Assembly: GCA_011800805.1 (NCBI GenBank)
Contig: MPNW01000097.1
Location: 77,281-141,280 of the forward strand
Reading direction: 5' to 3'
DNA: 64,000 nucleotides
DNA from: Hirudo medicinalis
Taxonomy: Eukaryota; Annelida; Clitellata; Hirudinida; Hirudinidae
The position numbers and the translations under genes were made by a program. The notes beneath the pieces were generated by a model that worked only from the letters and a program-made list of their open reading frames with translations, was not told the origin of the DNA and made no database searches. Below are positions 61,490 through 64,000 of this stretch, in pieces; position 1 is the stretch's first letter, and each line of letters opens with the position of its first letter.

Positions 61490-62066
61490 CAAACATGAAT
61501 GCTACTTTCACCATGTTGTCCAGAGAAATATCCTTTTCAACCATCATCCGCTGCTTGGCAGTTTGGTCAGGATAGTTTGTACGAGCTTGTCTCGAACCAT
61601 GTTAAGAGTTTGATCGTGGAATTCGCAATTCCTGGCGGCCCGCATAAACCGCTCCACGAAATCGCTTTGTGGATTCCCCAGTGTTCCTGACAATCTGATA
61701 GAAGTTGTGCCTTTCCACCAGGATATGTTGCCTGGGGACAAATTTCTCGGCAAATCGTGACAAGACGGTGTCATGACTTGTTTTATCTTCTCCCTTGTCG
61801 AAGTCCATGATGTGGAAACTGTTGCTGATCCCAGAGCTTGAAGGGAAGAAAAATTCTTTTGTCTTCCGGAAGCTGATCGCCATTATGGAGTCTGTAAAAA
61901 GCGTCATATTCGTTTTCCAATGTCTCCACGTTTCCGCGAGAAACTTCGAGAGAATTTCATTCCAGCGGAGGTGGAGGTGGAGGTGGCAGCAAGATGTAAG
62001 ATAAAGAGTTGACCGATGCCCCTGTCTTTAAATCCTTAAATCCGATAAGTTTGTCGACTGCGCCAT
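61490..62066 (-). pseudogene. Ty3/gypsy-like gag remnant
   Basis: The minus strand opens with ATG (62064-62066) and a Ser/Asp start. A Pro-rich run follows, and then a segment typical of the retrotransposon Gag core: a VPRxxxxxERxxF-type motif in one frame and, after a frame change near 61660, an RNCEFHDQTLNMVRDKL-type helix in another. Several frameshifts and stops make it non-functional. No pol region or LTR pair is seen in the window. The nearest relative here may be the gag-pol scrap at 7860-8390. Confidence 0.55.
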
Positions 62067-62914
62067 GTTGTGATTTGTTGATCAAAAATGATTTGGACCT
62101 GGCATCCAAAAAGACACAAATGCGATATAATTTTACAAATACAGTATATTGCAGTCTTCGTCATTAACGTGTTTCAAAAACATGAAGACATTTCCAGTGA
62201 ACCAAAATATGTCCACTGTTTATTGCAGCTGTTTATTGAGGTGGCAAGATACAAGAAAGCAGTGCTTAAACATGTGTATATTATAATTTATTTTAATTAA
62301 AGACAAATAACTGATTATTATATATTATTAATATTTTGTGATTATTTTCATAATATATTATTATTTCATAAATTGTTATTTCTACTTTTAACAGTGAAAT
62401 ATTTTGTAATTTCTAGTTGTGGTAGGAATAATGAATGTGGTGCGTAATGAATGGTTAGTTGTTGAAATTTTTCAATTTTATTTGCATCAAATAACTTCTT
62501 ATTAGAAATTATTGAAGGAAATTTTCTGAAAATTACAAATAAATTGTTCAAAATACCGCTTAATTAATGTATTTCAGTTGATTTTTATTGCAGCAATCTA
62601 CAATTTACAAAATATTCTTTGGTGATTTTTTGGTGATCAGAAAATTGATCGATTCGAAAATAATGCTTTCAAATGAACGCATAAAATATAAGCTTAACCG
62701 ACCAATGAAGCCACTGATTTAAATTAAAAATTGCTGGCCTGATGAAACATTTTCAGAAAATTATATAAAAAGAAATTTTTTAAGAGTTCAATTAATGTTT
62801 GAGTGACGCTTCTCTGACTTCATAATGGAATACAAATTCTTACATTTTTATATATTTTGAATATTTTTATTATGACAATTTATTTTCAGGAAATTTCATT
62901 CTCAATTCCTGAGG

Positions 62915-63090
62915 GAGTGCATAAAGAGTGCATGAGGGGTGCATGAGGAGTGCATGGGAGTGCATGAGGGGTGCATGAGGAGTGCATGGGATTGCATGAG
63001 GGGTGCATGGGAGTGCATGAGAGTGCATGAGGAGTGCATGAGTGGTGCATGAGGGTGCATGAGGGGTGCATGAGGAGTGCATGGGAGTTG
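62915..63090. repeat. gtgcatgagg minisatellite
   Basis: Some 16 units of 9-11 bases (gtgcatgagg, ggtgcatgag, gtgcatggga). The variation in unit length makes all frames open, giving Cys/His/Pro/Ser-rich artefacts on the minus strand. Confidence 0.95.
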
Positions 63091-64000
63091 AAACCGAAAC
63101 GACGTGGTATCACCAAATGTGACCTCCTCTTTAATAATACTTTCATTAACCAATAAGTAATTTTTCTTACATTTTCTTTCATTAATTTATTATTATAATT
63201 TATTCACTTATTTTTAGAACGCCCAAAAATTCGACAAGGATGTAAACCCTGTTCTCAACCTAATTGGAGTCCACATTCAACCAGGCACTTGATCAACGTT
63301 CCCTCCACAACGTTCATCGTTTGGACGACCTCTGCATCGTAAAAAAAAAAAGGTGAATAGCCTCAAAGTAGGGAGGTGCCACCAGAGCTACCGACAATTG
63401 CCAATTGACCCATTCACATTTGAACCTATTAACTCTTTGGAAAATAGACATGTTGACCACTGACCCACTGACCAATTGACTCATTGACCTATTGACCGGA
63501 TAGTCAGGTCGAATTTCTATTTAAAATGGCATTCCCGGTTGAACTGCAATACCGAGTCTACGCAGAGGACTTAAGCCGTAGCTGAGCTTTATATTTGATG
63601 ATATTTGATGATATTTGATGATATACTTTTGAACGCAGTTCGTTGTGGTAGTGTTAGGTATTAGGTTATTGTGGTATTTATTTTTTATTTCCTAGAATAA
63701 CACGTGAATAGGGACATGCGGGAGTAAAATTAGTGACAAAGAGAACAATTAAAATCAAGTAAAGAGGAGCCGAGATCCACATCTATTCGAGAGGTCAGCC
63801 ACCAAGTCATCGTTTTAACCTCCCGTCTAAAGGGACTATCGATTGCTATTACGTATCAAGTATTCTTTGTATGACAATTTGAACCTAAGACAAGGACGGC
63901 GATGATCTTGTTAGGAGTGATTCAGGTGGAGTATTAGCAGCCACTGAAGATTGCTGGTAAGAAATGCTGTAAAGCGGTCAGAATTCAGTTTCTGAGTTGC
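63091..64000. other. No supported feature
   Basis: AT-moderate sequence with a tgaccnattgac-type repeat at 63445-63500 and a gatatttgat triplicate at 63596-63625. No gene, RNA or element could be supported. Confidence 0.5.

Noticed and set aside
62870..63182. Three overlapping minus ORFs rich in Cys, His and Pro
   Set aside because: Translation of the gtgcatgagg minisatellite in all three frames; no conserved cysteine pattern beyond the repeat.

Overview
This window is nuclear DNA from an intron-rich invertebrate animal. The evidence is metazoan gene content (an FGD-type RhoGEF, MGAT5, CNPPD1, LETMD1, an SDR oxidoreductase), many small exons with GT-AG borders, AATAAA signals, a tRNA-headed SINE, LINE, hAT and Ty3/gypsy remnants, and an AT-rich background full of GAT/ATC microsatellites. 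A lophotrochozoan such as an annelid would fit, but that is inference; no species diagnosis is possible by eye.

Layout. 1-375: a SINE. 479-4613 (-): 5' two-thirds of an FGD-family Rho guanine exchange factor whose 3' end lies left of the window. 4.6-8.7 kb: intergenic, with a decayed Ty3/gypsy fragment. 8760-13180 (-): an SDR dehydrogenase with an unusual amphipathic C-terminal tail and a TATA promoter. 13.2-18.1 kb: nothing convincing. 18.1-21.3 kb (+): CNPPD1 (cyclin-like). 22.2 kb: LINE scrap. 22.8-24.8 kb (+): LETMD1-like mitochondrial protein, tail-to-tail with a large coiled-coil/Ser-rich protein gene (25040 to at least 37349, -). One intron of that gene (30.1-36.6 kb) is packed with microsatellites, minisatellites, a SINE and a LINE remnant. 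38719-40242 (+): small unknown gene in divergent orientation. 41984-51029 (-): a complete 17-exon MGAT5 gene (755 aa). 51847-53066: a short hAT element with intact 8-bp target duplications. 53-64 kb: repeat-rich, with a SINE fragment, microsatellites, a gypsy gag remnant, and GC-richer islands that may be exons of a gene I could not assemble.

The genes are not an operon and I see no shared pathway. FGD acts on Cdc42/Rho signalling, MGAT5 on N-glycan branching in the Golgi, LETMD1 in mitochondria, and the SDR on small lipophilic alcohols or ketones (by family). Exon models were read by hand and checked by splice-phase continuity, so single borders may be wrong even where the gene call is safe.
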